64,000 nt of DNA, from positions 696,656-760,655 of the forward strand of contig NZ_MKQR01000028.1 in NCBI RefSeq assembly GCF_001940455.1. Direction: 5' to 3'. Source of the DNA: Actinokineospora bangkokensis. Its GTDB lineage: Bacteria; Actinomycetota; Actinomycetes; Mycobacteriales; Pseudonocardiaceae. Of this stretch, positions 9,501 through 18,644 are shown piece after piece (the first letter of the stretch is position 1; the number at the start of each line of letters is the position of its first letter). The position numbers and the translations under genes were made by a program. A model generated the notes under the pieces. It did not search any database, was not told the origin of the DNA, and saw nothing but the letters and a program-made list of their open reading frames with translations.

Positions 9501-9579
9501 GCCCTGGACGGTAGGGCGGGGAACCGGTTCACCAACAGCCGACGGAAGTCGGGAATCGTCACCCGACCCGGTGACCGCG

Positions 9580-10698
9580 TCAGACCAGGTCGGGGATGAG
9601 CAGGTCGAGCAGCATCTCCTCGGGCACCGCCCAGCCCGCCTTCAGCGCCTCCTGCAGCACCGGGTCCCACGGCGTCTCGGGCGGCTCGGCGCCCAGCGGC
9701 GGCAGGTCCAACCCCTCCGAGCGGGCCAGGTCCAGCGCCGCCCGGTAGTCGTCGGCGGCCATCCGCCACGGGGTGCCCCCGGTCAGCCGCAGCGCCTGCC
9801 CCACCACCAGCAGGCCCGCCGCGTCGAAGTCGCCGTGCACCATGAACGACGCCTTGAGCGAGGCCAACCGCGCCAGCAGCATCCGCGACGCCACCGACAG
9901 CCGCGACGACAGGCACAGCACGTCCGCCGTCCCGGTCAGCTCCGCCAGCCGCGGCGACGTGCACACCCACACCCGCCCGCCGCGCGGCACCACCGGCACC
10001 GACGCCACGTCCCGCAGCGCCACCACCTGACCGCGCCAGATCACCGTGGACGACACCCCGTCCACCGCGACCCCGCAGCGCTCCCACAGCCGCTGCTCCT
10101 CCAGGGTCGTGCGCGGCAGCGGCACCCCGTGCGCCAGCGCCGCCGCGCGCAGCACCAGCGCGGCCACCTTGCGCCCCCGGTCCAGGTCGACCCCGGCCAG
10201 CTCCGCGCGCGGCACCCACACCGTCGGCACCACCCGGGGGTCGAGGTTGATCCTGGCCAGCACCGACGCGGCCACCGCGGCGGGCCCGTCCAGCTGCTCG
10301 GGGGCCACCTTGGAGTACCGGCGCACCTGGTCGACCCACGGCCCCGCCCACGGCCGGTCGGCCAGGCCTACCGCCGCCAGCGCCGAGCGCAGCAGGTCGT
10401 CGACCCAGGTGTCGCGCGCCGCCGGGGCCGACCCGGGCAGCACCGGCGTGCCGTGCACCGACTCCAGCACCGCGCGCAGCCCGCCCGCGCCCGCCAGCCG
10501 TTCGTCCAGTTCGGACACCCCGAAGGTCAGCCCGACACCCGCGGTCACCGGCACCCCGAGCAGTGCCGCCGCCGCGGCGGCGGCCGCCTCGTCCGGGGCC
10601 TTGTAGCCGAAGCGCCGCTGCCCGCGCTGCACCGCCGCCCTGGCCTGCTTCCACAGCACCACGTACTCGGGGCGGCCGAAGTCCCGCGCCCCGGTCAC
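9580..10698 (-). CDS. jetD: Wadjet JetD, Toprim nuclease subunit (TIGR02679-type)
   Basis: 372-residue protein with an N-terminal DUF3323-like region and a C-terminal DUF2399/Toprim domain. In Wadjet this subunit cuts plasmid DNA recognised by the SMC complex. The Toprim Asp motif GDFD is at 289-292. The segment where the family usually has a Cys-Glu-Asn-Pro-like motif carrying the catalytic Glu reads VCTSPRL here, near 245-251, so the Glu may be replaced. Start GTG 10698 overlaps the jetC stop by GTGA. The open frame extends upstream to 10821, but that part lies inside jetC and is a shadow. It is the last gene of the four-gene operon. Confidence 0.85.
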   Translation of the reverse strand: MTGARDFGRPEYVVLWKQARAAVQRGQRRFGYKAPDEAAAAAAAALLGVPVTAGVGLTFGVSELDERLAGAGGLRAVLESVHGTPVLPGSAPAARDTWVDDLLRSALAAVGLADRPWAGPWVDQVRRYSKVAPEQLDGPAAVAASVLARINLDPRVVPTVWVPRAELAGVDLDRGRKVAALVLRAAALAHGVPLPRTTLEEQRLWERCGVAVDGVSSTVIWRGQVVALRDVASVPVVPRGGRVWVCTSPRLAELTGTADVLCLSSRLSVASRMLLARLASLKASFMVHGDFDAAGLLVVGQALRLTGGTPWRMAADDYRAALDLARSEGLDLPPLGAEPPETPWDPVLQEALKAGWAVPEEMLLDLLIPDLV

Positions 10699-13600
10699 GG
10701 GTCGTCCCGGTCGAGCGCGGCGCCGTCCCAGGTGGTGTGCGTGCACGCCACGCCGTGCCCGGACTTGGGCCGCAGCACGTCGTAGATGTGCATCCGCGGG
10801 ATCCGGTCGGACACCCCCCACCCGGACGGCCAGGTGATCACCCAGTCCATGTCCAGGTCCACCAGCAGGCCCAGCATGCGCGCGATCGTCGGGTCGTCGA
10901 GCCGCTCGAACGCCTCGTCGAGCAGCACCAGCCGCAGCGGCGAGACCCGCGAGGAGGCCGCCACCCCCGCCGAGATCGCCCCGTAGAACGCCGCCGCGGC
11001 CGCGAACAGCGTCACGTAGGAGATCAGCCGCGTCTCACCGGAGGACAGCTGGCGCAGCCGCCGCGAGCGCGGCTTGCCGTCCGGGCCGCTGTCGCGCACC
11101 CGCACGGTGAAGGCGAACCACGACCGGTAGTCCAGCGCCCGGGCCAGGATCTCGGTGAACCCGCCGGTCGCGGTGTCCCGCTCGGCCTCGATCCGCTCGG
11201 TGAACACCTGCTGCAACCGGGTGTCCTGCTCCTCGGTGCGCTCGGCGAAGGGCAGCCGCAGCAGCGCGAGCGCCTCCTGCGTCGGCTCGTCCAGCCACGC
11301 CGCGGGCTGCCACTCCAGCTGCACGTGCACCCCCTGCGACGAGCGGGCGCCGTCGAGCACCTCGTTCATCCGCCGGGTCAGGTCCTCGGCCACCGAGATC
11401 TGCGCGGACAGCCGCTCGGCCAGCTCCCGCACCAGGTGCAGGGCGAAGATCCCCTGGTACTGCTCGGACAGGAACCCGCGCCGCTCGGCCAGCCGCTCGG
11501 CCACCCGGCGGGCGGCCACCGCCACCGGGGCGGGCCCCTCCTCCCCGGAGACGACCACGGTGAGGATGCCCGCGTGCCGCTCGGGCAGCACGTTGTGCGT
11601 GCCCGCCAGCGACGCCTGCAACCCCTGCAACCGGGTCAGCGCGCTCTCCTCGCCCGGCAGCCGCCCGCCCTCGGCCACCGCGGCGGCCAGCACCTCGAAG
11701 GCCTCCCGGTCGGTGCCCGGGCGCGGCTCCGGCGTCGCCGCCGCCCACACCCCCGGCGCGGCCAGCGCCTCGGCGAACGCCCGCGCGGCCGCGTCCGCCG
11801 CCGCCCGCTTGCCGTCCAGCTCGCCGTCGCGGGTGTCGAGCAGCGTCTGCGCCTTCACCACCCGGTTCGACAGCTCGACCGCGGCCTTGCGCGCCTCGGG
11901 CAGCCGCTGCCTGCCCGCCCTGCGCTCGCGCTCCAGCTCGGCCAGCCTGCGCGCGACCTCCTCGGCCTCGCCGCCGACCGCCGAGGTCAGCTCGGCCAGC
12001 GCCGCGGCCTCGCGGTGGAACACCTGGCACCGCTCGTCGGCCACCCGCTCGGCGGTCTCCCGGTCGTCCACCGCGGCCCGGTGGTCGTGCAGGGCCTCCA
12101 CCAGGTCGCGCACCGTGCCCGCGCAGCGCTTGGCCAGCGCGTCGCGCAGCGCGGCCGCGGCGTCGCGGGCGGCCCCGGCCGAGCGCTGCGCGTGCCGCAG
12201 CGCCTCGGTGTCGGCGGTCAACCCGGCCGCGCCCGCGTCCCTGGCCAGCTCCGCCGCCGCGGCCTTCACCCGGCCGTCGGCGGCGGCCTGCTCGGCCCGG
12301 CGCCGCTCGGCCTTGCGGCCCGCCTCCCGCGCCTGCGCGGCGGCCTGCTCGGCCGCCGCCCGCGCCCCGATGACCTCCCGGTCGTCGGGGAAGGCGTCGA
12401 GGTGGGCGTCCCACACCTGGACCGCCGCCGCCCGCCGCGCCACCTCGGCCTCGGCCGCGGCCCGCTCGGCGTGCATGCCCTCCAGCGCCGCGGCCAGGTC
12501 CGCGCTCGCGCGCCGCCGGGTCGCCTCCCGGGCGCCCGCGCCGACGAACTCCGCGTCCGGCTTGGCCAGCGCGCCGCGCAGCACCCCCGCCTGCCAGCGC
12601 CCGTCCGACCACACCGCGAGCCCGGGGCCCGCCTGCTCGAACGACACCGACGCCAGCAGCCCGGCCACCACCGCGGCGGGCACCGGCGAGCCCGGGTCCA
12701 CTGCGGGCACCAGCGCCGCGCCCAGCGGCGAGGGCACCGGGTCGCCCGCGGCGGCCAGCACGTCCCCCACCGCCGCGTCCACCGACCCGTCCGCGGCCAC
12801 CCACGCCGTCAGCAGCCCCGACGCTTGCAGCGCCGCCTCCACCCCCGCCCGCGCCGCCTTGGGCAACCCGGGCGCGAAGTCCACCAGGCGGTAGAACGGC
12901 GCGCCCGCCGCCGGGTCCCGCTCCGCGTGCGCGTGCGGCGGCAGCGGCGGGGCCGCGTCCACCCCGCCGCGCAGCTCGATCAACCGCGCCTCGGCCGCCT
13001 GCACCCGCCCCACCAGGTCGTCGACCACCTGCCGGGCCGCCACCACCCGCTGCCGCAACCCGGCCAGGTGCGGGGCCGCCCACGCCCGCGCCGCGTCGCG
13101 CGCCGCCCGGGTCGCCTCCGGCCCGGCCTGCACGTCGGCACCCGACGGCGGCTGCGGCGGGCGGGCGGCGTGCTCCTCGGCGAACGGCCCGGACGCCGCC
13201 CACCGCCGCGCCCGCTCGCACCACACCTGCGCGGCGTCGGCGAAGCGCTGCGCGGCCTCGTTGCGCCGCCCGGAGGCCTCGGTGGCCTCGATCTGGGCGT
13301 CGCGGGCCCCGGCCACCAGCTTGTCCAGGTCCTGCCGCTCGCGGTCGAGGCGCAGCGCCCGCTCGTGCAGCGCCAGCGCCAGCGCCGCCCGGCCGCCCAC
13401 CTGCGCGCCGATCGCCTCCACCTGGTCGGCCGCAGCGGCCAGCGCGTCGGCCAACCGGTCCGGGGCCACCTCCGGCGGGGTGCGGCGCTGGATCTCCAGC
13501 GGCTCGGCCTCCGGGTCCGGCTTGGCCCGCACCCGGTCGGTGCCCAGCAGCGCCACCGGCTCCGGCGCGGCGGGCACCGGCGGGCACAGCCCCGGGTCCA

Positions 13601-14810
13601 ACCCGGCCGCCACCAGGCCCGCGGTGGTGCTGCGGGCCAGCTCCACGGCGTCCTCGACGTCCCCGCCCAGCCGCCGCAGCACGGTCAGCACCGCCTCCAC
13701 CGCCCGGTCGGCGTGGTTGCGCTGCACCCCGGCGGTGTCCAGCGCCGCCGCCGCGGCCTCGCGGGTGCGCTCGACCAGCTTCTCCCGGTCCTGCAGGTCG
13801 CGCAGGCCCTGGTAGGCGGGCATCGACTTGAGCGAGTCGATGCCGTCCTCCAGCTCCGCCTCGCGCTCCTCCAGCGCCACCACCGCCGCCTCGGCCTCGG
13901 CGTGCGCGGCGGTGTCGGAGCCCAGCCGGGCCCGCAGCCGGTGCAGCTCGGCGTGCGCGCTGTCGAGCGCCTTGCCCGCGGCCTCGGCCTTGGTGCCCGC
14001 CGCGTGCAGCGCGCCCAGGGCGTACCCGGCGTACCCGGTGAGGAAGGTGCCCATCGCCGCGTCGGCGGTGCTCAACCGGCCGATGTTCTCCCGGATCGAC
14101 TCCAGGTCCTCGAACGAGGTCGCCAGCTGCTCGACCACCGAGGCGTCCAGCGGCGGCAGCGCGTCGGTGAGGATCTGCTCCAGCTGCCCGTCCTGCACCT
14201 TCAGCCCGATGTCCGGGTTGCGCAGCGTCCGCTGCAGGTGCAGCAGGTCGCCGTAGCGCCCGGCGGGCACCCCGTAGACGGTCTCGGCCACCTTCGCCCG
14301 GAACGCCGCCTCGTCGTAGACCCGGTCGGCGCCCAGCACCTCGCGCAGCGCCGCGGGCCCCAGCGGCACCCGGTCGGCCGAGGCGAGCGCGAAGTGCACG
14401 CCCACCCGCGACGGGGTCACGAACCGCCACGAGTCGCTGACCTGCTGCGAGGTCGCCGACGCCTTCACCCCGACCCCGCAGGTCAGGTACTCCTCGCCGC
14501 CGGTGCCCGACACCCGGCGCAGCTCCACCCAGGCGTAGCCGATGCGGTTGGGCCCGCCGTCGTAGTCGTCGAGCATCAGCCGCCGGATCGACACCGTGCC
14601 CGCGCCCTTGGACCCCAGGTGCCGCAGGTCGCCGTCGAGGCACAGCGGCAGCAGCAGCTCCAGCGTCCGCGACTTGCCCGAGCCGTTGGTGCCCTGGAAG
14701 ATGGCGCGGCCACCGGAGAAGTCGAACACCTGCTCGCGGTACTGCCAGATGTTGACGATGCCGCCGCGGTGCAGCCGCCAGCGGCCGGAGACCGGATCAG
14801 CGGAGGTCAC
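10695..14810 (-). CDS. jetC: Wadjet JetC, SMC-like ATPase (TIGR02680-type)
   Basis: 1371-residue SMC-like ATPase, the DNA loop-extruding motor of Wadjet. Walker A GTNGSGKS is at 40-47, in the N-terminal context WRLHRGGIVNIWQY, which marks the TIGR02680 family. Long Ala/Glu/Arg-rich heptad regions flank a central globular hinge-like segment (about 610-760). The C-terminal half-ATPase has the signature LSSGETRLI, a Walker B VLLDEAFERLD and a WVITWPSGWG segment. Length and architecture are complete, with no frameshift visible. GTG 14810 overlaps the jetB stop by four bases. Confidence 0.93.
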   Translation of the reverse strand: MTSADPVSGRWRLHRGGIVNIWQYREQVFDFSGGRAIFQGTNGSGKSRTLELLLPLCLDGDLRHLGSKGAGTVSIRRLMLDDYDGGPNRIGYAWVELRRVSGTGGEEYLTCGVGVKASATSQQVSDSWRFVTPSRVGVHFALASADRVPLGPAALREVLGADRVYDEAAFRAKVAETVYGVPAGRYGDLLHLQRTLRNPDIGLKVQDGQLEQILTDALPPLDASVVEQLATSFEDLESIRENIGRLSTADAAMGTFLTGYAGYALGALHAAGTKAEAAGKALDSAHAELHRLRARLGSDTAAHAEAEAAVVALEEREAELEDGIDSLKSMPAYQGLRDLQDREKLVERTREAAAAALDTAGVQRNHADRAVEAVLTVLRRLGGDVEDAVELARSTTAGLVAAGLDPGLCPPVPAAPEPVALLGTDRVRAKPDPEAEPLEIQRRTPPEVAPDRLADALAAAADQVEAIGAQVGGRAALALALHERALRLDRERQDLDKLVAGARDAQIEATEASGRRNEAAQRFADAAQVWCERARRWAASGPFAEEHAARPPQPPSGADVQAGPEATRAARDAARAWAAPHLAGLRQRVVAARQVVDDLVGRVQAAEARLIELRGGVDAAPPLPPHAHAERDPAAGAPFYRLVDFAPGLPKAARAGVEAALQASGLLTAWVAADGSVDAAVGDVLAAAGDPVPSPLGAALVPAVDPGSPVPAAVVAGLLASVSFEQAGPGLAVWSDGRWQAGVLRGALAKPDAEFVGAGAREATRRRASADLAAALEGMHAERAAAEAEVARRAAAVQVWDAHLDAFPDDREVIGARAAAEQAAAQAREAGRKAERRRAEQAAADGRVKAAAAELARDAGAAGLTADTEALRHAQRSAGAARDAAAALRDALAKRCAGTVRDLVEALHDHRAAVDDRETAERVADERCQVFHREAAALAELTSAVGGEAEEVARRLAELERERRAGRQRLPEARKAAVELSNRVVKAQTLLDTRDGELDGKRAAADAAARAFAEALAAPGVWAAATPEPRPGTDREAFEVLAAAVAEGGRLPGEESALTRLQGLQASLAGTHNVLPERHAGILTVVVSGEEGPAPVAVAARRVAERLAERRGFLSEQYQGIFALHLVRELAERLSAQISVAEDLTRRMNEVLDGARSSQGVHVQLEWQPAAWLDEPTQEALALLRLPFAERTEEQDTRLQQVFTERIEAERDTATGGFTEILARALDYRSWFAFTVRVRDSGPDGKPRSRRLRQLSSGETRLISYVTLFAAAAAFYGAISAGVAASSRVSPLRLVLLDEAFERLDDPTIARMLGLLVDLDMDWVITWPSGWGVSDRIPRMHIYDVLRPKSGHGVACTHTTWDGAALDRDDP

Positions 14811-15997
14811 AGGGTGCCTTCCTCAGCGCTCGGGGTGGCCGGGGCGGGCGGCGGGTCGAACAGCGACCAGCCCGGCTCCGGCGGGGGTTCGGGGGCCTGC
14901 GGCTTGGCCGGGGTGTCGTCGGGGCGCGGCAGCCAGCGGTGCGCGGCGGGCGAGAGCAGCAGCCCCGCCCCGTCCTCGACCAGCAGCCCCAGCCGCTTGA
15001 GCAGGTCGATCACCGCGTCCACCAGGTCGTCGGCGTTCTCCGTGGCCTGCCGCGACCACGCCGCCGGGTACTCCTCGACCAGCCTGCCGCACACCTCGCG
15101 CAGGTCGGCGGTGCCGATCCGCACCCGGCCGTCGCGGCGCGGCTCGTGCGCCACGGCCAGCAGGTCCGGCAGCGCCAGCAGGGTGATCCTGGCGACCGTG
15201 CCGGTCGAGGGGAACACCACGTCGGTCAGGTACTCCTCCGGGTCGGTCACCGCCACGCCCTCGGCCCGCACCTCGGTCACCAGCCCGAAGCAGCGCTCCA
15301 GCAGCTCCGACTCCCGCCGCTGGCCCCGGCGCAGCCAGTCGGCCTGCTCCGGGGTCAGGTCCGCGTGCAGGGTCACCGGGTTCTCCACCAGCTTGCGCCG
15401 CACCACGTGCTCGGTGGTCGCCCCCGCCCGCTCGCCCGCCCCGCCCAGCAGCTGCCCCAGCAGGTCGGTGTGGATGGTGATCAGCGCCTCGGCCTCGCCG
15501 ATCGCCCCGTCGGTCTCGGTGATCACGCCCAGCCCGATCAGGTGCCGCAGCGCCGCGGTCAGCGCCCGCCGGTCGGACAGGTCGTCGACCAGGGTGATCC
15601 CGGCCTCCGCCGCGGTCGAGCGGACGTCGGCCACCAGCCGCGACAGCAGCACCTGCCTGCCCACCCCGGTCAGCGCCGCCATCGTCAGGCACAGGTAGGC
15701 GTACCCGCGCGGGGTCAGCGACGGCTCACCGCGGCTCGCGTCGTCACCCGCCCCCACCTTGTGCAGCCGGGCGAACCGGCGCTCGACCACCAACCGGTAG
15801 CCCAGCAGCGCCGCGAACACCTCCTGCAGCACCACCCGGTGCCGGTACACCAGCGGCAGCAGGTCCCCGTCCGGGCCGCCCACGCGCAGCAGCGGGTGCC
15901 GCAGCAGCACCTTCGCGCAGCGGGCGACGTTCGCCGCGTCGATGTCGGACAGGTCGTCGAGCACCGAGGGCACCCGCGACCGCGCGTCAGCCCGCAC
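14807..15997 (-). CDS. jetB: Wadjet JetB, kite-like subunit (DUF2398, TIGR02678-type)
   Basis: 396-residue DUF2398/TIGR02678 protein, the small kleisin-associated (kite/MukE-like) subunit position of the complex. The N-terminus reads CAKVLLRHPLLRV and is followed by winged-helix-like segments including RRFARLHKV. The protein ends in a proline-rich tail (APEPPPEPGW-like). GTG 15997 overlaps the end of jetA by 11 bases, and the gene overlaps jetC by four. Identity rests on family resemblance and on position between DUF2397 and TIGR02680 genes. Confidence 0.88.
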   Translation of the reverse strand: MRADARSRVPSVLDDLSDIDAANVARCAKVLLRHPLLRVGGPDGDLLPLVYRHRVVLQEVFAALLGYRLVVERRFARLHKVGAGDDASRGEPSLTPRGYAYLCLTMAALTGVGRQVLLSRLVADVRSTAAEAGITLVDDLSDRRALTAALRHLIGLGVITETDGAIGEAEALITIHTDLLGQLLGGAGERAGATTEHVVRRKLVENPVTLHADLTPEQADWLRRGQRRESELLERCFGLVTEVRAEGVAVTDPEEYLTDVVFPSTGTVARITLLALPDLLAVAHEPRRDGRVRIGTADLREVCGRLVEEYPAAWSRQATENADDLVDAVIDLLKRLGLLVEDGAGLLLSPAAHRWLPRPDDTPAKPQAPEPPPEPGWSLFDPPPAPATPSAEEGTL

Positions 15998-17555
15998 CGC
16001 GCACCCGCGTCCGCGCCCTGGCGATGTCGAGCACCGCGTCCCGCAACGTCAACGTGCCGCCCTCGCTGCGGATGTTCGTGGTGTGCCCGACCGAGGGGGT
16101 CAACCGCAGGGTCAACCCCCGCACCTGGTCGGTGGCCTCACCGGGGTCGGCGGCGCCCTCGCGCTGCGCCATGGCCAGCGTCAGCAGCTCGCACAGCGCC
16201 GCGAGCGCGGGCGCGGACAGCACCGCCGCGCCCAGGTCCGCCGCGGCCGCCACCAGCTCCGCCGAGGCCGCCTCCCGCCGCTCGTCGGCCTCCCTCGCCG
16301 CGGCCAGCAGGCCCTGCTCGGTGATCGGGTCGTCCATGATCCGCGACGTCCGCCCGCGCGCGCCCCGGTCACCCCGGCCGCGCACGCTCACCGACACCTC
16401 CACCGCCGGGCCGTCCGCCCACGGGGTGCGCTCGTCGTCGCCGTCGTGCTCCGGGGCGGGCAGCAGGTTGCGCGCCGAGTGCAGCCCGAACGCCCCCGCG
16501 TACAGCTCGTGCGCCTCGTCCGGGGTCGCCCGGTCGAACCGGGCCGCCAGCGCCACCAGCTCCCCGCGCCTGCTCGGCAGCAGCCCGCCCCCGGTCGTCG
16601 CCCGCCGCACCGTGGCCAGCAGTGCCCCGATCGCCCGGGTCGTCGCGTCCCGCAGCGCGGTCACCTGGCTCGGCTTGCCCGGCCGGTCGGCGAACCAGTC
16701 GGTCAGCTCCTGCCAGTCGGCCCCCGCCCGGCCCCTGGTGCGCTCCACGGTCGCCCCCAGCTGCTCGGCCGGGCGCAGCAGCCGCACCAGGTCCGCCCGC
16801 CGCGGGGCCAGCGCCGCCAGCGACGCCGCGATCGTCGGGGTGTGCCGCAGCACGTCCTCCACGACCAGCTGGATGTACTCCACCAGCAGGTTGCGGAACC
16901 CGGAGATCTCCTCCGGCGCGAGGTGGTGGCGGGTCAGCACCTGGCCCAGGTAGGCGTAGAAGTCGCGCACGGTCGCCGCCAGCTCCGCGTGCTGCAGGAA
17001 CAGCGTCGTCACCCGCTCGGCCAGCTGCTCGCGGGCCCGCCGCGCGGGCAGCGACCCCGGGTCCCGCTCGGTCCGCGAGGTCGCCAGGTCCAGCGTCTCG
17101 CCCAGCTCCGCCAGCCCCCGCTCCACCGCGGGCAGCAGCTCCCGGGACACCTCGCGCGCGCCCTCGGGCACCCGCAGCAGCTCGTCGACGTCGCGCTGCA
17201 CCCGCACCGCGAGCTTGCCCACCTGGTAGCGCATCGAGCCCTGCTGGAACTCCGCGATGCTGGCCGCGATGGTCTCCCGGCGCCCGTGCACCAGGTTCCC
17301 CCACTCCACCAGCTGCCGCAGCCGCGGGATCACCACGTCGATGTGCGACTCGCCGGTGTCGACCTCGCCGTCGCGCTCCGCCGCAGCCAGCGCCGAGGCC
17401 ACCTCGCCCGCGGACAGGTCGGCCAGCAGCGTCGAGGTGAACAGCCGCATGATCGCCAGGTAGGTGCGGTGGTGCTCGCGCGGCTGCAGGTAGGCGTAGA
17501 GCTGGAGCCTGCGCTGGGCGTCGGCCCCCGGCCCGGTCCCCTGGTCTGACTCCAC
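15987..17555 (-). CDS. jetA: Wadjet JetA, kleisin-like subunit (DUF2397, TIGR02677-type)
   Basis: 522-residue DUF2397/TIGR02677 protein, the kleisin-like subunit that bridges the SMC heads. The conserved N-terminal block LYAYLQPREHHRTYLAIMRLF is present apart from its edges. Long helical segments follow, including TLFLQHAELAATVRDFYAYL. Start GTG 17555 places this block near residue 18. The open frame runs on to 17630, but the extra residues are Arg/Pro-rich and unlike the family. It is the first gene of the operon and is divergent from cobD, with 112 bp between them, where the operon promoter should lie. Confidence 0.88.
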   Translation of the reverse strand: MESDQGTGPGADAQRRLQLYAYLQPREHHRTYLAIMRLFTSTLLADLSAGEVASALAAAERDGEVDTGESHIDVVIPRLRQLVEWGNLVHGRRETIAASIAEFQQGSMRYQVGKLAVRVQRDVDELLRVPEGAREVSRELLPAVERGLAELGETLDLATSRTERDPGSLPARRAREQLAERVTTLFLQHAELAATVRDFYAYLGQVLTRHHLAPEEISGFRNLLVEYIQLVVEDVLRHTPTIAASLAALAPRRADLVRLLRPAEQLGATVERTRGRAGADWQELTDWFADRPGKPSQVTALRDATTRAIGALLATVRRATTGGGLLPSRRGELVALAARFDRATPDEAHELYAGAFGLHSARNLLPAPEHDGDDERTPWADGPAVEVSVSVRGRGDRGARGRTSRIMDDPITEQGLLAAAREADERREAASAELVAAAADLGAAVLSAPALAALCELLTLAMAQREGAADPGEATDQVRGLTLRLTPSVGHTTNIRSEGGTLTLRDAVLDIARARTRVRGAG

Positions 17556-17667
17556 GGCGGGCCACGATAGCCGCCGGGGTCGGTGCGCGCGCAGTCCGGG
17601 GCGAGCCCCGCGATACGGTGCCACCTGCACGGGGGACCCCCACGCGGTGGGTCACGAGGAGGGGGAC

Positions 17668-18603
17668 ATGACGGCGGCGCGCGCACTGGGGCTGCTGCTC
17701 GGCTTCGCCGCCGACGCCGCGCTCGGCGACCCCCGCCGCCACCACCCGGTCGCGGGCTTCGGCACCCTCGCGGGCAAGCTCGAACGGGTCCTCTACGCCG
17801 ACTCCCAGACCCGCGGCACCGCCTACACCGCCGTCCTCGCCGGTGGCGCGGTCGCCCTGGGCGCGCTGGCCGAGCGCGCGGGCCGCGACCGGCCCCTGCT
17901 GCGCGTGGCCACCACCGCCGCCGCCACCTGGGTCGTGCTCGGCGGCAAGTCCCTGGCCACCGAGGGCGCCCTGATCGGCAAGCACCTCGACGCAGGCGAA
18001 CTGGCCGAGGCCCGCACCCGGCTGCCGCACCTGTGCGGCCGCGACCCGCACTCCCTCGACGGCCCGGCCATGGCCCGCGCCACGGTCGAGTCGGTCGCGG
18101 AGAACACCTCCGACGCCGTGGTCGCCCCCCTGGTGTGGGGCGCGCTCGCGGGCGTCCCCGGCCTGCTCGGCTACCGCGCGGTCAACACCATGGACGCGAT
18201 GGTCGGCCACCGCTCACCCCGCTACCAGCGCTTCGGCTGGGCCTCCGCCCGCCTCGACGACCTGGTCAACCTGCTGCCCGCCCGGCTCGCCGCCCTGCTC
18301 ACCGTCGTCGGCGCCCCCGTCGTCGGCGGCAACCGGCGCAGCGCCTGGCTGGCCTGGCAGCGTGACGCCGACGCCCACCCCAGCCCCAACGCGGGCCGGG
18401 TCGAGGCGGCGTTCGCGGGCGCACTGGAGGTCCGCCTCGGCGGCCGCACCGTCTACCCCTACGGCGTGGAGGACCGCCCGGTGCTCGGGGACGGCCGGAT
18501 GCCCGACGCGGGCCACGTCACCCGGGCGGTGGAGCTGTCCAGGGTCGTCGGCGTGCTGACGGCCGCGCTCGCGGTGGTCGTCGGCTTCTTCACCCGCCGC
18601 TGA
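17668..18603 (+). CDS. cobD: Adenosylcobinamide-phosphate synthase
   Basis: 311-residue CobD/CbiB membrane protein that attaches (R)-1-amino-2-propanol phosphate or its equivalent to adenosylcobyric acid in B12 synthesis. Visible family motifs are DPRRHHPVAGFG near the N-terminus, ENTSDAVVAPLVWG, GYRAVNTMDAMVGH and WASARLDDLVNLLPARL, plus several membrane helices. ATG 17668 was chosen over 17647 because GAGGAGGGGG lies just before it. No cobalamin riboswitch is recognisable in the 112-bp upstream gap. Confidence 0.93.
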   Translation: MTAARALGLLLGFAADAALGDPRRHHPVAGFGTLAGKLERVLYADSQTRGTAYTAVLAGGAVALGALAERAGRDRPLLRVATTAAATWVVLGGKSLATEGALIGKHLDAGELAEARTRLPHLCGRDPHSLDGPAMARATVESVAENTSDAVVAPLVWGALAGVPGLLGYRAVNTMDAMVGHRSPRYQRFGWASARLDDLVNLLPARLAALLTVVGAPVVGGNRRSAWLAWQRDADAHPSPNAGRVEAAFAGALEVRLGGRTVYPYGVEDRPVLGDGRMPDAGHVTRAVELSRVVGVLTAALAVVVGFFTRR

Positions 18604-18624
18604 CCAGACCCCGTACTCGTCCGG

Positions 18625-18644
18625 TAGCGCCTTGGCGAGCGCTA
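18625..18644. terminator. Small palindrome between convergent genes
   Basis: TAGCGC (18625-18630) and GCGCTA (18639-18644) form a 6-bp stem with an 8-base loop at the convergent cobD/SURF1 junction. It includes the SURF1 stop codon. As a terminator it is weak. Confidence 0.35.

Noticed and set aside
10563..15698. 1711-codon open frame on the plus strand
   Set aside because: It is antisense to jetC/jetB and composed of Arg/Pro/Gly/His-rich sequence, a by-product of very high G+C in the third codon position.
17556..17667. Cobalamin riboswitch before cobD
   Set aside because: Only 112 bp and no B12-box-like element; just an SD and short GC-rich stems.
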